Below, piece by piece: positions 21,966-34,371 of a DNA stretch of 64,000 nucleotides. Under the pieces are notes generated by a model that had not been told where the DNA came from, did not search any database, and saw only the letters and a program-made list of their open reading frames with translations. The number at the start of each line of letters is the position of its first letter. Within the stretch, counting starts at the first letter, position 1. Both the position numbers and the translations under genes were made by a program. The stretch comes from Macrotis lagotis. Its lineage: Eukaryota > Chordata > Mammalia > Peramelemorphia > Peramelidae. Location: assembly GCF_037893015.1 (NCBI RefSeq), contig NC_133661.1, positions 186,498,703 to 186,562,702 of the forward strand. The letters run 5' to 3'.

Positions 21966-22091
21966 CTCTGCCTTTGCACAGTCCTCCCTCATATACATCC
22001 AATTCTCTTGCAAGTCATGGTCCTCCTTGAGAGCAAAGGAGAAACCATAACAGTTGCACATCCAATATATGCTACCATCCTGGGAAATGTG
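21966..22091 (-). CDS. Exon-like segment E5 of an unrecognised gene
   Basis: On the minus strand, a T/C-rich tract and acceptor CCATAGAG, then 126 nt (42 codons, phase 0 to 0), then donor CAGAG/GTGATAAG. The frame contains SIYWMCNCYGFSF and NWMYMREDCAKAE and is rich in Cys and aromatics. Using the first AG (two bases earlier) would break the phase with E4. A weak further candidate (21246-21295, acceptor CTTCTAG, donor CCAG/GTAAGA) carries an in-frame TGA. Confidence 0.42.
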
Positions 22092-22268
22092 CTCTATGGG
22101 GACAAAGCACAGAACTACTGATAAAAGAGAGATAAGGCTGACATTGCCCCACAGTCCTCCAGCCTCAGGAAGCATGAATTACTAGTACTAAATGCTAGTT
22201 TAGCAGCAACATCTACCAAAGGGGGGATGTTATTTTCTAAATTAAAGATTAAATAAAGGATCTCTCAC

Positions 22269-22375
22269 CTTTCCCATCTTAACTGTATATTCTAGTCCAC
22301 AGGAGCATTGCTCTTCAGTAATAAGGTCTTCACTGATACCGAGGAGACACAGATAAGGATTGTTTACAACTGGTG
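22269..22375 (-). CDS. Exon-like segment E4 of an unrecognised gene
   Basis: On the minus strand, a long polypyrimidine tract and acceptor CTAATTTCAG, then 107 nt (phase 1 to 0), then a consensus donor AAG/GTGAGA. Only one frame is open across it; it includes NNPYLCLLGISEDL and EEQCSCGLEYTVK. This has the best splice signals of the five segments. Confidence 0.45.
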
Positions 22376-22823
22376 CTGAAATTAGAGAAAAGTAGAGATG
22401 AAGCCAGCACCCTTTTTATTTCCTGACCAATTATTTCCTGACCAATCCTGAACAAGACAGAGCCATTGGGAACATTTCTGAACTGAGCATGGCAAGGCTG
22501 AAAAACCAGCAAAGGAGAAATCTCTGAGAGAGGAGAATGAAAAGGGAAAAGTGATTGGCAGTGTGAGACGAGTCAAGGAGGACTGGTAATGAAAAGGACC
22601 ATTCGATTTGGCTATGAAGAAATCCCTGGTAACCTTGGAGATGGCAGTTTTAGTTCAAGGATAGGGTCAGTAATCTTCAGAGTCTCCAAAGTTTGGTATC
22701 TCAAGGGAGCACAAAAGTTACCTAGCAGAGTTGAAGGGTCCAATATAAGTCTATTCCCCAAAACTGCCCTTAATACTCCTTTCTTTCCCACCTAAAAACT
22801 AACCTTTATCTCTTTGTTCTTAC

Positions 22824-22923
22824 CATTCCTCACAGGATCTTCTGCCACAATTGTTTCACTTTGGGCTTTCTTGACTTCAAAAGGATAAAACCCTGGAAAT
22901 GTTCCTAATACTGCCTCTATTAG
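22824..22923 (-). CDS. Exon-like segment E3 of an unrecognised gene
   Basis: On the minus strand, a T-rich tract and acceptor CTGAAG, then 100 nt (phase 0 to 1), then a strong donor AATG/GTAAGA. The frame contains LGTFPGFYPFEVKKAQSE and ends AEDPVRN. The phase matches E2 before it and E4 after it. Confidence 0.4.
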
Positions 22924-23801
22924 CTTCAGTCAACTCTACAACAACTAAAGGCAAAAACCAATATAAGCACATATAAAGATAAACAGAACTCTTCATTACA
23001 TTTGAGATCTTACTGGTAGTAGGGCAGGGGGATAGACATAAGGAGAAAATTTTAGGTGATATAAAAAACAAAATATCAATAAAATGCATTTAGAAAGGAA
23101 AGGATGAAAGAGAAATGAAATATCATCTTTCTTCTGGAAAAAAAATGACTATTTTCACAAAGAGTGGGTTGGTCAGTAGAAACATATGTTGCCAACACTT
23201 CCTATGCCAATATGCTTGAAGTAAACTATTGTCTCTAAGTAATTGTCTTCTAAATCTACAAATCTTGGAGAGATGCCCCAGGTCTTTTGTCAACCACAGA
23301 ATGACCACGAACTAGGGTTCTAAGGTTTTCAACTTCTAGTGTTTTGGGCGATTCTTGGTCTTTACTATTTGTTTTCTTCTATGAACTGAGACTTGTTCTT
23401 TGCCATGTTTCCCATGGTCCTATGAAGAAATCATCCCCTATCCTGAAACAATGAATAGTTTTCTCCTTAGTGTCTCTTTATCTACCCCCTTGTTATCTTC
23501 AATAAATATATATGTATATATGCATATATACATATATATATATATATATATTTCAGTATGTCTCAGTTTAGCACTTCTTCATACACCACATCCCCTGCAA
23601 GACATGCTGCCTCTTCCTTTATTATATCCATAAGATATTGAATTGCCTATTTCTTTCTCCCAATTCCATCTTGAATTTCAGGCATTTTAAATTAAATCAA
23701 TGACTATATACACCTATTTTGCACTGATATTCAGGTTTGCAGTTGGTCCATATCATATTGAACATATTCAGAGAATAATGTTTTAGGGCAAATATATCTA
23801 C

Positions 23802-23894
23802 CTTCGACTCATTGCTTTCTGCTAGAGCTGTCTCCAGAACCAAGTAAGTTTTAGCATCATGTGGGATGTAGTCTTCATCTTCCTCTTCAGTCTG
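23802..23894 (-). CDS. Exon-like segment E2 of an unrecognised gene
   Basis: On the minus strand, acceptor GGAAGTAG, 93 nt (31 codons, phase 0 to 0), donor AAG/GTAGAT. It encodes an acidic piece, TEEEDEDYIPHDAKTYLVL, followed by ETALAESNESK. An alternative upstream acceptor (…CATTTTAG) would include an in-frame TAG and would not match the phase of E1. Confidence 0.38.
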
Positions 23895-24104
23895 CTACTT
23901 CCAGACAAAATCTAAAATGTAACAATATGAAAAGGAAGATTTTATAGGAATTAGGGTGAAGAAAATAAATTGCAAGATTCTGAATTACCACCTCTACTCT
24001 AAAGTATTCATCAGAAAGATCTCAAAGGAAAATATGCTTTATTTATTCACCCAAAATGATACTGGGTATTTGAACTAATACACATTTATTAAGTACATCA
24101 CCTT

Positions 24105-24262
24105 TTTTTAGAATTTTTTTTTATTTAAGGAGGAATGGGGTTAAGTGATTTTCCCAAAGTCACACAGCTAGGCAATTATTAAGTGTCTGAGTTCAGATTT
24201 GAACTCAGGTCCTCCTGACTCCAAGGTGGGTGCTCTCACCATTAGGTGGCAACCAAGCTGCC
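24105..24262 (-). mobile_element. tRNA-derived SINE
   Basis: AAGTCACACAGCTAGGCAAT, CCTCCTGACTCCAAGGTGGG, GCAACCAAGCTGCCCC. It sits in the putative intron between E1 and E2. Confidence 0.85.
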
Positions 24263-24592
24263 CCTGGTATATCACCTTTTGCAAGCAATCTATCACCCAA
24301 TGATCCTGGAAACCAAAATATCAACACAGAAATTCCAAGAGGCAAATAAGTCCTCTGACCTTCTGTTTGTAGTTCATAAAGAAAATGCAACAAAACTTTT
24401 TTTTAATGTTATTGCCAGGGAACAAGGATAATATTCATATTATAAAATGTGTTATGATTAGAAAGAGGCATCATATATCATTATGTGGACAACAAATGTG
24501 ATTTGTACAATTTACAAGCATATCTATGAATACTAAAATAATTACTAATAGGCTCCCTCAAATGAGTACTACCTGATAAAAAAAATATTCAC

Positions 24593-24718
24593 CTTAAAGA
24601 GTTGATAGCAACAGCAATCCTCCCAATCCTTGTGTTCCTCTGGATCATCTTCCTGAAGTTGTTTTGGAATTTCATGCTTCTATACTCTGATGAGATATTT
24701 ACCAAAGCATGTCCTTTC
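24593..24718 (-). CDS. Exon-like segment E1 of an unrecognised gene (contains a stop)
   Basis: On the minus strand there is an acceptor ATCTTTCAG, then 126 nt (42 codons, phase 0 to 0), then donor AAG/GTGAAT. The frame reads through to an acidic stretch, LQEDDPEEHKDWEDCC, and ends YQLFK. Codon 13 is TAG, so either the gene is broken here or a downstream acceptor is used (…TATAG/AAG). The opposite strand has a hydrophobic frame over the same bases, so the assignment is uncertain. Confidence 0.35.
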
Positions 24719-24749
24719 CTGAAAGATAACCCCAGGTTGAGTCAATCAT

Positions 24750-24803
24750 CCCTACCCAAGTTCCTAAAATCAAAATCCCTACCCAAGTTCCTAAAATCAA
24801 AAT
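24750..24803. repeat. 27-bp tandem duplication
   Basis: CCCTACCCAAGTTCCTAAAA… at 24750 and 24777, two perfect units. Confidence 0.85.
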
Positions 24804-25755
24804 CCTGGGAGCTGTTGTCACAAGTGACTTCAAAATTCATATGGACACTTTCAAATACATTATTCACTCAGTTCCTCAACCTATTCACTTCCCATGACTG
24901 ACCTACTCCTTCACCCTATCTCAGTCACATATAGAGATGGATAGATCCTTGATATTGCAATCACCCAAGAAATGTACCAGTTCTATGTTCAAGAATTCCC
25001 AAAATCTCTTATCTGACCATAATCTATTGGCTTATCACCTTTGCCTTCTATTGCCATCCCAATTCTTGTCTACTCATTGATCTCCAATTTCTTTACCCTT
25101 CAGTTCTCTCTCCCGCCTCTATAGTAGCCATACTTTCCTTTTTTCATCATCTTGATCCTTTGGAAATCCAGTTCAACTTTACAAAGTTTTCTTGAGTCCC
25201 TAGCCCCTTTATCATATAATCACCTTGCCAAGTCTCAGTTCTGAATCATTCCCACCTGCTCCTATATACATATTGCTAAAGAAAGTAGAGAAAATCATGC
25301 AACTGTTCTGACTGGGTCTACTATGAACTTATGTTACACAATCTCAACTGGGTCCTCAATGCTGCTAGATAATCTTATTATACTTTCCTTATACTCAATT
25401 TCCCATTCTCCACAGAAGCTCTTCTAAACCATCTCATTCCTCCTCAGTTTCCCATGATGCCCTCTCCCTACTCTCTCAGCTGAGATCTTTGCTCACTTTT
25501 TATAGAAAAAATTGAGACCATCTACCATGAACTCCCTCTTCTCCCTTCTTCCTTATTTCATATCCCTCATAGATGTACAATACACACACACACACGCACA
25601 CACACACAAACACATATCTTCTGCCACTCCTTACTCCTTACCAAGGCTATTCTCTTTGCCAATACAAACAATCCTATTTCATTCCATCTCCTCCAATAGA
25701 TTGCCTCCTCTGTTATCTCCACTCCTATTGGTTGGTTCTTACCATACTACATGTA
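24804..25755. repeat. Unclassified interspersed repeat, left part
   Basis: C/T-rich sequence with the feel of an old marsupial interspersed repeat (TCAACCTATTCACTTCCCATG, CTTATCTGACCATAATC, ATTGGCTTATCACC). It continues after the AHCY pseudogene at 27301-27660, showing that the pseudogene inserted into it. A (CA)n tract is at 25580-25613. No gene seen. Confidence 0.45.
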
Positions 25756-25775
25756 AACATGCCTATGTCTCTCCC
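25755..25775. repeat. Target-site duplication, left copy (AHCY pseudogene)
   Basis: A 21-bp repeat beginning AAACATGCCTATGTC. It matches 27280-27300 with one mismatch (T/C). Confidence 0.8.
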
Positions 25776-27279
<1,504 letters not shown>

Positions 27280-27300
27280 AAACATGCCCATGTCTCTCCC
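27280..27300. repeat. Target-site duplication, right copy (AHCY pseudogene)
   Basis: A 21-bp repeat beginning AAACATGCCCATGTC, directly after the A-rich tail. The host repeat continues beyond it. Confidence 0.8.
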
Positions 27301-27800
27301 AATGTCAAAAAACTGTCTTTTGATACTCTCATTCCCCTAACTACTATCCTTTATCTCTCTACCCTCTGAGGCAGAACTCCTTGAAAAAGCTAATTGGGAT
27401 GTTCACTTTCTCTCCTCTCACTCTCTGACAAGTTTGTTTCCAACTACTCTGTTCCCCTCAGTGATACTAGTATTCCTGGAATAAGATCCTCCATCTCTCA
27501 GTTCCAGGCATTTTCTCTTGCTGTCCCCAGACCTGGAAGTCTTCTTCTTCCTCATCTTTATCTACTGGTTTCCCTGGCTTGTGTAAAGTGCCATCTAACA
27601 TCCGCACCTCTTTTAATTAATGCTTTTCCTCTTTTAATCACCTCCTATTTGTCCCATATATAGTTTGTAGTTAATTGTTAGCCTGTTGTCTCCTCTGTTA
27701 GACTTGAGCTTTTGGAGGACTAGGACAGTCTGTTGTTACTTTTTGTATTCCCAGTGCCTTAGCATCATGCCTGGCACAAAGTAGACACTGAATAAATGAC
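27301..27800. repeat. Unclassified repeat, right part, plus L2/MIR-type tail
   Basis: Continuation of the host repeat (CAGAACTCCTTGAAAAAGC; CTGGCTTGTGTAAAG). From 27695 it merges into an L2/MIR-like tail (GCCTGGCACAAAGTAGACAC, AATAAATGA). Confidence 0.45.
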
Positions 27801-27809
27801 AGCTAGACT

Positions 27810-28570
27810 TGTTTCCTTATCCCTAAAGGGATAAGGATTGGTTGAACCAATATTGTTTGAACCAATATTATCCCTAAAGAGACAAAAATGAAAGACAAAC
27901 TAAATTCCATGACAGAATCCTTGATGGGGAAAAAGACCAAACTAAACTACAAAAAATGAAAAATTTGCCTCATGAATCTTATCATCTCACAGAACTAGTT
28001 GTTCTAGAATTTTCTGAGATGGAGTAAAGGATGGAGTGAATAGAAAGTTGATCAAATACTCTAGTGACTTTTTTTTCTATAGAAGAGCTTCTAAAAAGAC
28101 CAGGAATATTTTCTTAAATATTTATAGTTAGTGTCTCCCTACCCAGAGAAAAGCTGAAAGAGGCTAATTCAGTGTAAAGTGGGAGTACAAGTCAGAACAT
28201 GGGTCCCTGAATCTCATCCTCTTTGGATAGGAAAAGATGCCAGGGAAATTTTATCCCAAATTATCCCTTTGGACCAAACTTTAGCCTCCAGTATAGAAAA
28301 TGAGAGGAAATTCTGAATCACCCTGACCTAAAAGCCTCTGTGATCTCCATATACTGAGCAGAAGAATAACAATGCCAGATGCCTTCTGAATCTTTCCATT
28401 GACAATGAAATTAAATGTTAGGTGAGGTTGCCTCACTCCCTTCAGATTCTGACTTAGAGCATTGAATCTTTACCTTTGCCCCTGAAAAGAAAACATGGTG
28501 ACTGTCTAATGCTCCAGTGGGGATGGGGTCTGGGTGAACCAAGAAGAATAAGAAAGGGAAGAACCTGGAT
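27810..28570. other. No gene recognised
   Basis: Unique-looking sequence. A minus-strand acceptor-like GTTTTCTTTTCAG near 28487 precedes a short Ser/Glu-rich frame (SKSESEGSEA); too little to call an exon. Confidence 0.4.
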
Positions 28571-28574
28571 TTGT

Positions 28575-28770
28575 TACTGGTCCTGCAATCAGGAAGACCT
28601 TGGTTCAAATGCTATATAGGACAATTCCTAACTGCTTTACTTCCCCACCTCCTCCCAAGCACATTAGCTTATTTTCTCTGAATTTCAGTTTCCTCATCTG
28701 TGAGGGACAGAGTTAGATGGTTACTAAGGTCCCTTCCAGTTCTAGCTTTGGATATGTAAAATGAAAGATT
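28575..28770 (+). mobile_element. MIR/CORE-SINE relic
   Basis: CAATCAGGAAGACCTTGGTT, CAGTTTCCTCATCTGTGAGG, GGTCCCTTCCAGTTCTAGC. Confidence 0.65.
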
Positions 28771-28779
28771 TAGACTCAG

Positions 28780-29845
28780 TGACTTTTAAGGTCCCTCCCC
28801 AGTGTGGTCAAGTTAAGCCAAACAATTGTTATTAAATCTTATTTTTTTATGTCCCAGAAACTGTGCAAAGAAATGATAGGTCTTCCCCTATGGAACTCAT
28901 TGTCTAATGGGGTTGGGGGAGTCAATATGGCCAACAATCCTGCTCTAGTTCTGAAAATAGTTCTGTAAAAATTCAGGGGCTGAACTCTATGACCTTTAAG
29001 ATCTTTTCTGGCTAGAGCTGTGATAATCTCCAATTTGTTCTGCCTATGTTCCATTTGTTCATAGAGATCATGTTGCGCTGGAAGTTCCTTGAGGCAGGAG
29101 CTATTTTTGCCTTTCTGCTATCTTTGGCACCCAACTCAGTGTAGCACATAGTTATTGTTTGTTCTTCATTCTTGGGAAAATCTGAAGGGTGGGCCTATAA
29201 GTGCCCTAGCTGGACTCCTCCCTTGATGGTGGGGAGTGGGTGGGAGGGCAGAGTTTGCAGAGAATGGGGCCTACTCTGAGACAGACTAGTCAGGAGAAAC
29301 CCCTGTGGTCTCAGCCTCTCATTTTGGGCCACTGCCTGCTATCTTGATATTCTCTTTTGCCTCTATTCTCTACTTCCCTGTCCTTGAATGATCCTCCCAA
29401 GAGCAGGGCCACATGTCCTATCTTGTACCCAAGAGAGTTTTTATCAACCCAAGGTCTGGTTCAGAGGAGAAAGTTCTGAGGAATAGAAGCAAACTTTTCT
29501 AGTTTTTTTCTATAACATAATAGTTTTCAGGATACACAAGATCTGCATAGAAAAACACAAATTTTACTATTTGCTCTCTGCCTAGTATTTCCTCTACCTC
29601 ACTATTTTCCCTTTTAGATTATAAGCTCCTTGAGGACAGGAACCATCTCTTTATTACTTGTAGCCCCAGTTGTTAGCAGAGTTCATGACTCATAGTAGGT
29701 ACATAATAAATATTTATTTTATTGAACTTCCCAAAGCAAAAAGAATTTATTTTGGGAAACACAACTAGTAAAAAAAGGCAGGGTTCACATGGGGGATAGG
29801 CAAATAGTAATGGCTAAGCAACTTTTACTAAACATATTGATTTAA
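28780..29845. other. Relic repeats, no gene
   Basis: L2/MIR-type tails occur near 28840-28910, 29080-29150 and 29620-29720 (AGCTCCTTGAGGACAGGAAC; AGTAGGTACATAATAAATAT). Confidence 0.5.
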
Positions 29846-29849
29846 AAAT

Positions 29850-31290
29850 GGTTTCAAAAAATTAATAAGCTATAGCAACATATTAGGAAAAATTCACATT
29901 ATAACTAGCTTAGATTTATCCCAGGAATGCAAATTCGATTTAACATAAGGAAGAGGGGATCGTTAGGTGGCATAATGGATAAAGTACCAGCCCTGGAGTC
30001 AGGAGAACCTGGGTTCTCCTCAAACACTTAATAATTGCCTAGCTGTGTGACCTTGGGTAAGTCACTTAATCCCTTAAATAAAATCGCAGTAAATAAAGAT
30101 CCTACAAGAACAGAGAGGTAGAGGTTAGAGGCCAAAAGAGAATATCAAGATAGCAGACAGTTGCCCAAAATGAGGAACTGTGACCACATGAGTTGAGCTG
30201 GTTTTTATTGTTCATAATATTAAAATTAAATATGAAATAATTTTAATATTATGAGTAATAAAGATCAAAGGATTATTGTAATGGACTGTGAAAAGGAATT
30301 GACAAAATGCAGTCCCCAAAACTGAAAAATAGAAATTCCATTCAAAATGAGCGCAGAAACAATAAAATACTTGAGAGTGGCTCTGAGTTGTACCCAAAAC
30401 TACTTATAATCTAACTATAAAGCAATCTTTGCATAAAAACAACTGTAGAAACTTTCATTGCTTATGGATAGGTTGAACCAATATTATAAAATACTACCAA
30501 AATTAGTCCATTTATTCAATTTTGTATCAATTAAAATTAACCAAAAGACTTTTATAAAGATTGAAAGATTAGCAAAAGTTATTATGGAGATCAATCATTC
30601 CAAAGATAATAGTGAAAAAAATTGAGAAAGTAGACAGATGAGGAGAGAGGTGTCTATCATTACCAGATTTTAAACTATACCACAAAGCAGTAATCTTTAA
30701 AAATAATTTTATAGTGGTTAAAAAATAGAGAGGTTAATCAGAGGAATAGGTTTCAGAAGGAAATAAATGCTATAGCATAGGATTTGATAAAACCAAACAC
30801 CCCCATTCCTGGAAGAAGGGCTGATTATTTGACAAAACTGCCAGGAAAATTGGGCAGCAGTTTGGCCAAACTTAAGATAATATCAAAATCTCACACCATC
30901 TTCTAAATAACCTTCAAAGGAATAAATGACCTAGTTAGACCATAAACAAATTAGGTACAAGGAAGAAATTACTTTTTAAATCTAAGGATGGGAGAAAATT
31001 TCAACACTAAACAAGTGATAGGATAATAGAAGATATTGTTTTGATTAGATGAAATTTTAAAGTTTTGCACAAATCTAATATATTAGAAAGGAAACAGATA
31101 AATAGGAGAAATCATTACAAAAAAATCCACCAAAAAGATAAAATTTCCAAGAATATAGCTGAATATTATTGATATACATATAATATAATTGAATATAATG
31201 ACTGAGTCTAATTTATGAGACTAAGAACCATTCCTCAATTGATAATTGGTCAAAGTATATGAACATTTCAAAGTAAGAAATCTATTTAAA
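29850..31290 (+). mobile_element. Old L1 ORF2 remnant
   Basis: A heavily decayed match to L1 ORF2 text: 'ATTTATCCCAGGAATGCAA' near 29915, 'AGAAATTCCATTCAAAAT' near 30330, 'ACCAGATTTTAAACTATA' near 30660 and 'AATTGATAATTGGTCAAAG' near 31235. A SINE is inserted at 29950-30085. No usable frame. Confidence 0.6.
29945..30090 (+). mobile_element. tRNA-derived SINE
   Basis: GGATCGTTAGGTGGCATAAT, CCAGCCCTGGAGTCAGGAGA, ACACTTAATAATTGCCTAGC. Confidence 0.85.
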
Positions 31291-31299
31291 CTTTTTGCT

Positions 31300-32765
31300 A
31301 TGTAGTCAGATGTGTTTCAGGAAATTTTGGCAGCTATGTGAAGAAAAAAGAGGCAGAAAGAGCAATTAAAAAACATTGCAAATATTCCAGGCAAGCAAAG
31401 ATAAAGAACTGAACTAAGATGGCGGTTATACAAGTTATGAGAATGAGACAGTGAAGAATTAATGATTATTATGAATTTGTAAACCAGGATATGACAAGAA
31501 TGGAAGGACAGTGATGTACTCAACAAAAGAAAAAATAAAAGGAAATTTCAAGGAAAGGGTTTTCTTTTTCATTTTTTACCTAGGGATAGTCAATTCTGTT
31601 TCAGACATAGACTTTAATATAATGGGCTGTGCAAGTAGAGACTAGTGATTCATGACCAGAGTTGAGATTAGATTCTACAAACATCATATAGCATGATTTC
31701 AGTTCTCCTTGACATCTTCACTTGCCTCTGGAGGTGTACTTCCAGAGATTTCACCTCTCGCAAGGAGTCCTCTGGAGTAAGGTCCTGCTCACAATTAGTG
31801 AACCACTCAGTGGTTGCCCAAAAGGGTAAAAAAAACTAAAAAACTCTGTTTCATTGTTTGGTTATTGTTGGTTATTCTACAGAAGATATATTGTCAACAT
31901 ACTAACACTCAGGGCATTCAGCAAACAGAGAAAGAACTTTTAAATTTTTAGAATTGCATAATGAGTGGTTTAGATGAAGGGCAGCAAATAGATCTAGTGA
32001 TAGCAACAACAAAGATATCTCCCTTTGTTGGGGTAGAGCCCACCACATAATTCCTGACCCAGAACTTCTGATGCTTCCTACTGATAGTGGAACCATGAGA
32101 ATAAGTGTCAAGTTGAGGAAGACTTGGAAATACCTATCAAGGACAAAAAAAATTACCCCCCAAAAAAGGAAGATAATCTCTTTTCCATCAAGGAATTGGA
32201 CAGGTTGCATGAGACTTTCAAATAGAAACTTGACCAATCATTGAAGCAATGACTCCTGAGAACATAATTTAAGATTTGAGATTTTTATTAAGATCTCTGA
32301 TGAGACTCAGCACTCCATTCACTGGTCCATGTAACTTCCCAAAGGGACTTTAGAGACTTCTCAAGTACAGAGAAAGGGTTGAAGGAGGAGTAGAGTGGAT
32401 CTGTAGATCTGTGTCTTTATTATTGATTTTCTAATAACCCACAAAGTTTCTGAGGATCCTTATCCCAAATTGCAATCACTGATGAATGGGATCAATGTTT
32501 CTACATCTCCTCAGGAATCTATGACTCATAAGTACATTTTTCTACACATAATACTACTCATCAGTAATAATTAGCATCTCCTTTATTGCACTGATTGATT
32601 CAGTAATTATCTCTCAAGGATAATTTAATTGATTTCCACCAATTAATTTTTATAAGAAAATATTCAAGAAAAGAGGTTATAAAACATTTCTCAATTCAGT
32701 ATACACTTTCCCTCTATCACCTTCGTTCTTGGAAAAACTGAACTTAAACTTTAAAAAATGATAGT
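31300..32765. other. No gene recognised
   Basis: Unique-looking AT-rich sequence. The minus frame 31902-32237 lacks any recognisable family, signal or splice context. Confidence 0.45.
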
Positions 32766-32767
32766 CT

Positions 32768-32930
32768 CAGGGGTGGCTAGGTGGCGTAGTGGATAAAGCA
32801 CCAGCCTTGGAGTCAGGAGTACCTGGGTTCAAATCCAGTCTCAAACACTTAATAATTACCTAGCTGTGTAGCCTTGGGCAAGCCACTTAACCCCGTTTGC
32901 CTTGGAAAAAAAAAAAAACCTAAAAAAAAA
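32768..32930 (+). mobile_element. tRNA-derived SINE
   Basis: CAGGGGTGGCTAGGTGGCGT … AACACTTAATAATTACCTAG … CTTGGAAAAAAAAAAAAACC. Confidence 0.92.
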
Positions 32931-33054
32931 TTCCCATGAAACGAAACTATATGCCAAGGAAATACTACAAGAGGCCTCTTGGATGCGAAATATACATTGC
33001 AATCCAGCCTCTCCCTCTCCCTTCTTGGGGCTCCAGGTCTCTATTCTTCTTCCA

Positions 33055-34340
33055 CTTCTAAACATTTTTTTCTTGCTTTTATTTGTCAAACCCTATTTAG
33101 TGGGGCACTGGTAGGACAGAGGACAAGCCATAGATCTGCCACCAGTTGATTCCAGTCTGCTCTAGTGTGTGACCATGGTCAGAAGATAGTCATGTCCTGA
33201 TCTGTCACATATACCCCATTAACTGTTTCCTGACCATACCCCATGACATGCTCAATGTATACTACCTTGCATCAATGTTAACCACTCCTTAAGCACTTAA
33301 GCATTGATATCATTTAATCTTTCAGTGCTCCCTGACAATATTCTAAAATTAACTATCCAACAGTTTGTCACCCATCTGCATCTATAGAGAAAATTCTTCA
33401 CTGAGAACTCCTTATAGCTTATATTCAGGAGTGATTTATATTTAAACCAGCTAGTTAGTCAAAAAATAATAAGGGTTGGGATGTAGAGTAGGAGAAGGGA
33501 GAGCACTCCTTAAAATTTGTATTAATGTGAGACCTAGAGTACAATCTTCTATTGCTGTGTACCTCTAGAAAATCTATTCCAGGTTTTAGGTACTGGGGGG
33601 AGGGGGGGGGTAGAGGAAATAGGAGAGAGTCAGCACCTTACTCAACACCATAACTCACAATAAAACCTGAATATTTGTACTTTTACCAGTCAGTATGAGA
33701 ATGTTCAAAACAAAAGATACTTCGTTACCATGGCAAACACCGTCACAAGAAAAAAATTATCCCATGCTCATATGACTACACTCTTCCATAACCAAGAATG
33801 ATAAGAAGATGAACAAAAATGCCCAGGAAACATCCAGAGAAAGAACAACCAAAGAACATAGAAAAGGGTGCATGAGAGAAACCCATATAGCAAGGGCACA
33901 GTTGTGAAGGGTTATAAATGAGTGGTCAGGGAAAGCTAGGTAGCACAGTGGATAGAGCACCAGCCCTGGAGGCAAGAGGACCTGAGTTCAAATGTGATCT
34001 CAGATACTTGATAATTGCCTAGCTGTGTTACCTTGGGCAAGTCACTTAACCCCATTGCCTTAAATAAATAAAATTTTTAAAAAAAGGATAAATGAGTGGT
34101 CAGCACAACTCATACTCTTAACCCTATGAGGTTGCCAGTATCCTGCTGTGAAGTGAACTTTTGCTGTTTTGTGAGTACATTGTCTCTGCTGTTTTATATT
34201 GGTGACCAAGTTTTCCTCTTCTATGCTTTTCTGGGAGTTTCCATAATCTTGGTCTTTATTTACTAAAATACAGTGAATAGAAAGTCTTACTCAGAAAGAT
34301 CAAGCTAAGAATTTTTAGTTTACAACTAATCCTATTGTTG
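33055..34340. repeat. Dispersed repeat, copy A
   Basis: Similar to 48425-49965 (copy B) over its right three quarters, and to 42110-42395 (copy C) over its left part. Shared text includes GTGTGACCATGGTCAGAAG, CTAGAAAATCTATTCCAGG and TTACCATGGCAAACACC. Family not recognised. A SINE (33930-34087) with a 16-bp target-site duplication lies inside. Confidence 0.7.
33930..34087 (+). mobile_element. tRNA-derived SINE in repeat copy A
   Basis: GCTAGGTAGCACAGTGGATA … GGGCAAGTCACTTAACCCC. The duplication ATAAATGAGTGGTCAG is at 33914-33929 and 34088-34103. Copy B (about 49751) preserves the empty site. Confidence 0.92.
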
Positions 34341-34371
34341 TAAATGTTATTTGGAGTAACCAGATAAGGAT

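Noticed and set aside
21945..22175. C-type lectin-like look of the E5 translation (CNCYGFSF … NW…C)
   Set aside because: The expected first CTLD cysteine/tryptophan and the WIGL, EPN/QPD and WND regions are not found in neighbouring segments, so no lectin call is made.
24602..24901. Plus-strand frame with a hydrophobic stretch (LVFLWIIFLKLFWNF)
   Set aside because: It overlaps E1 antisense, runs into the 27-bp tandem duplication and old-repeat sequence, and has no family resemblance. The minus reading fits splice signals better, though I cannot exclude either.
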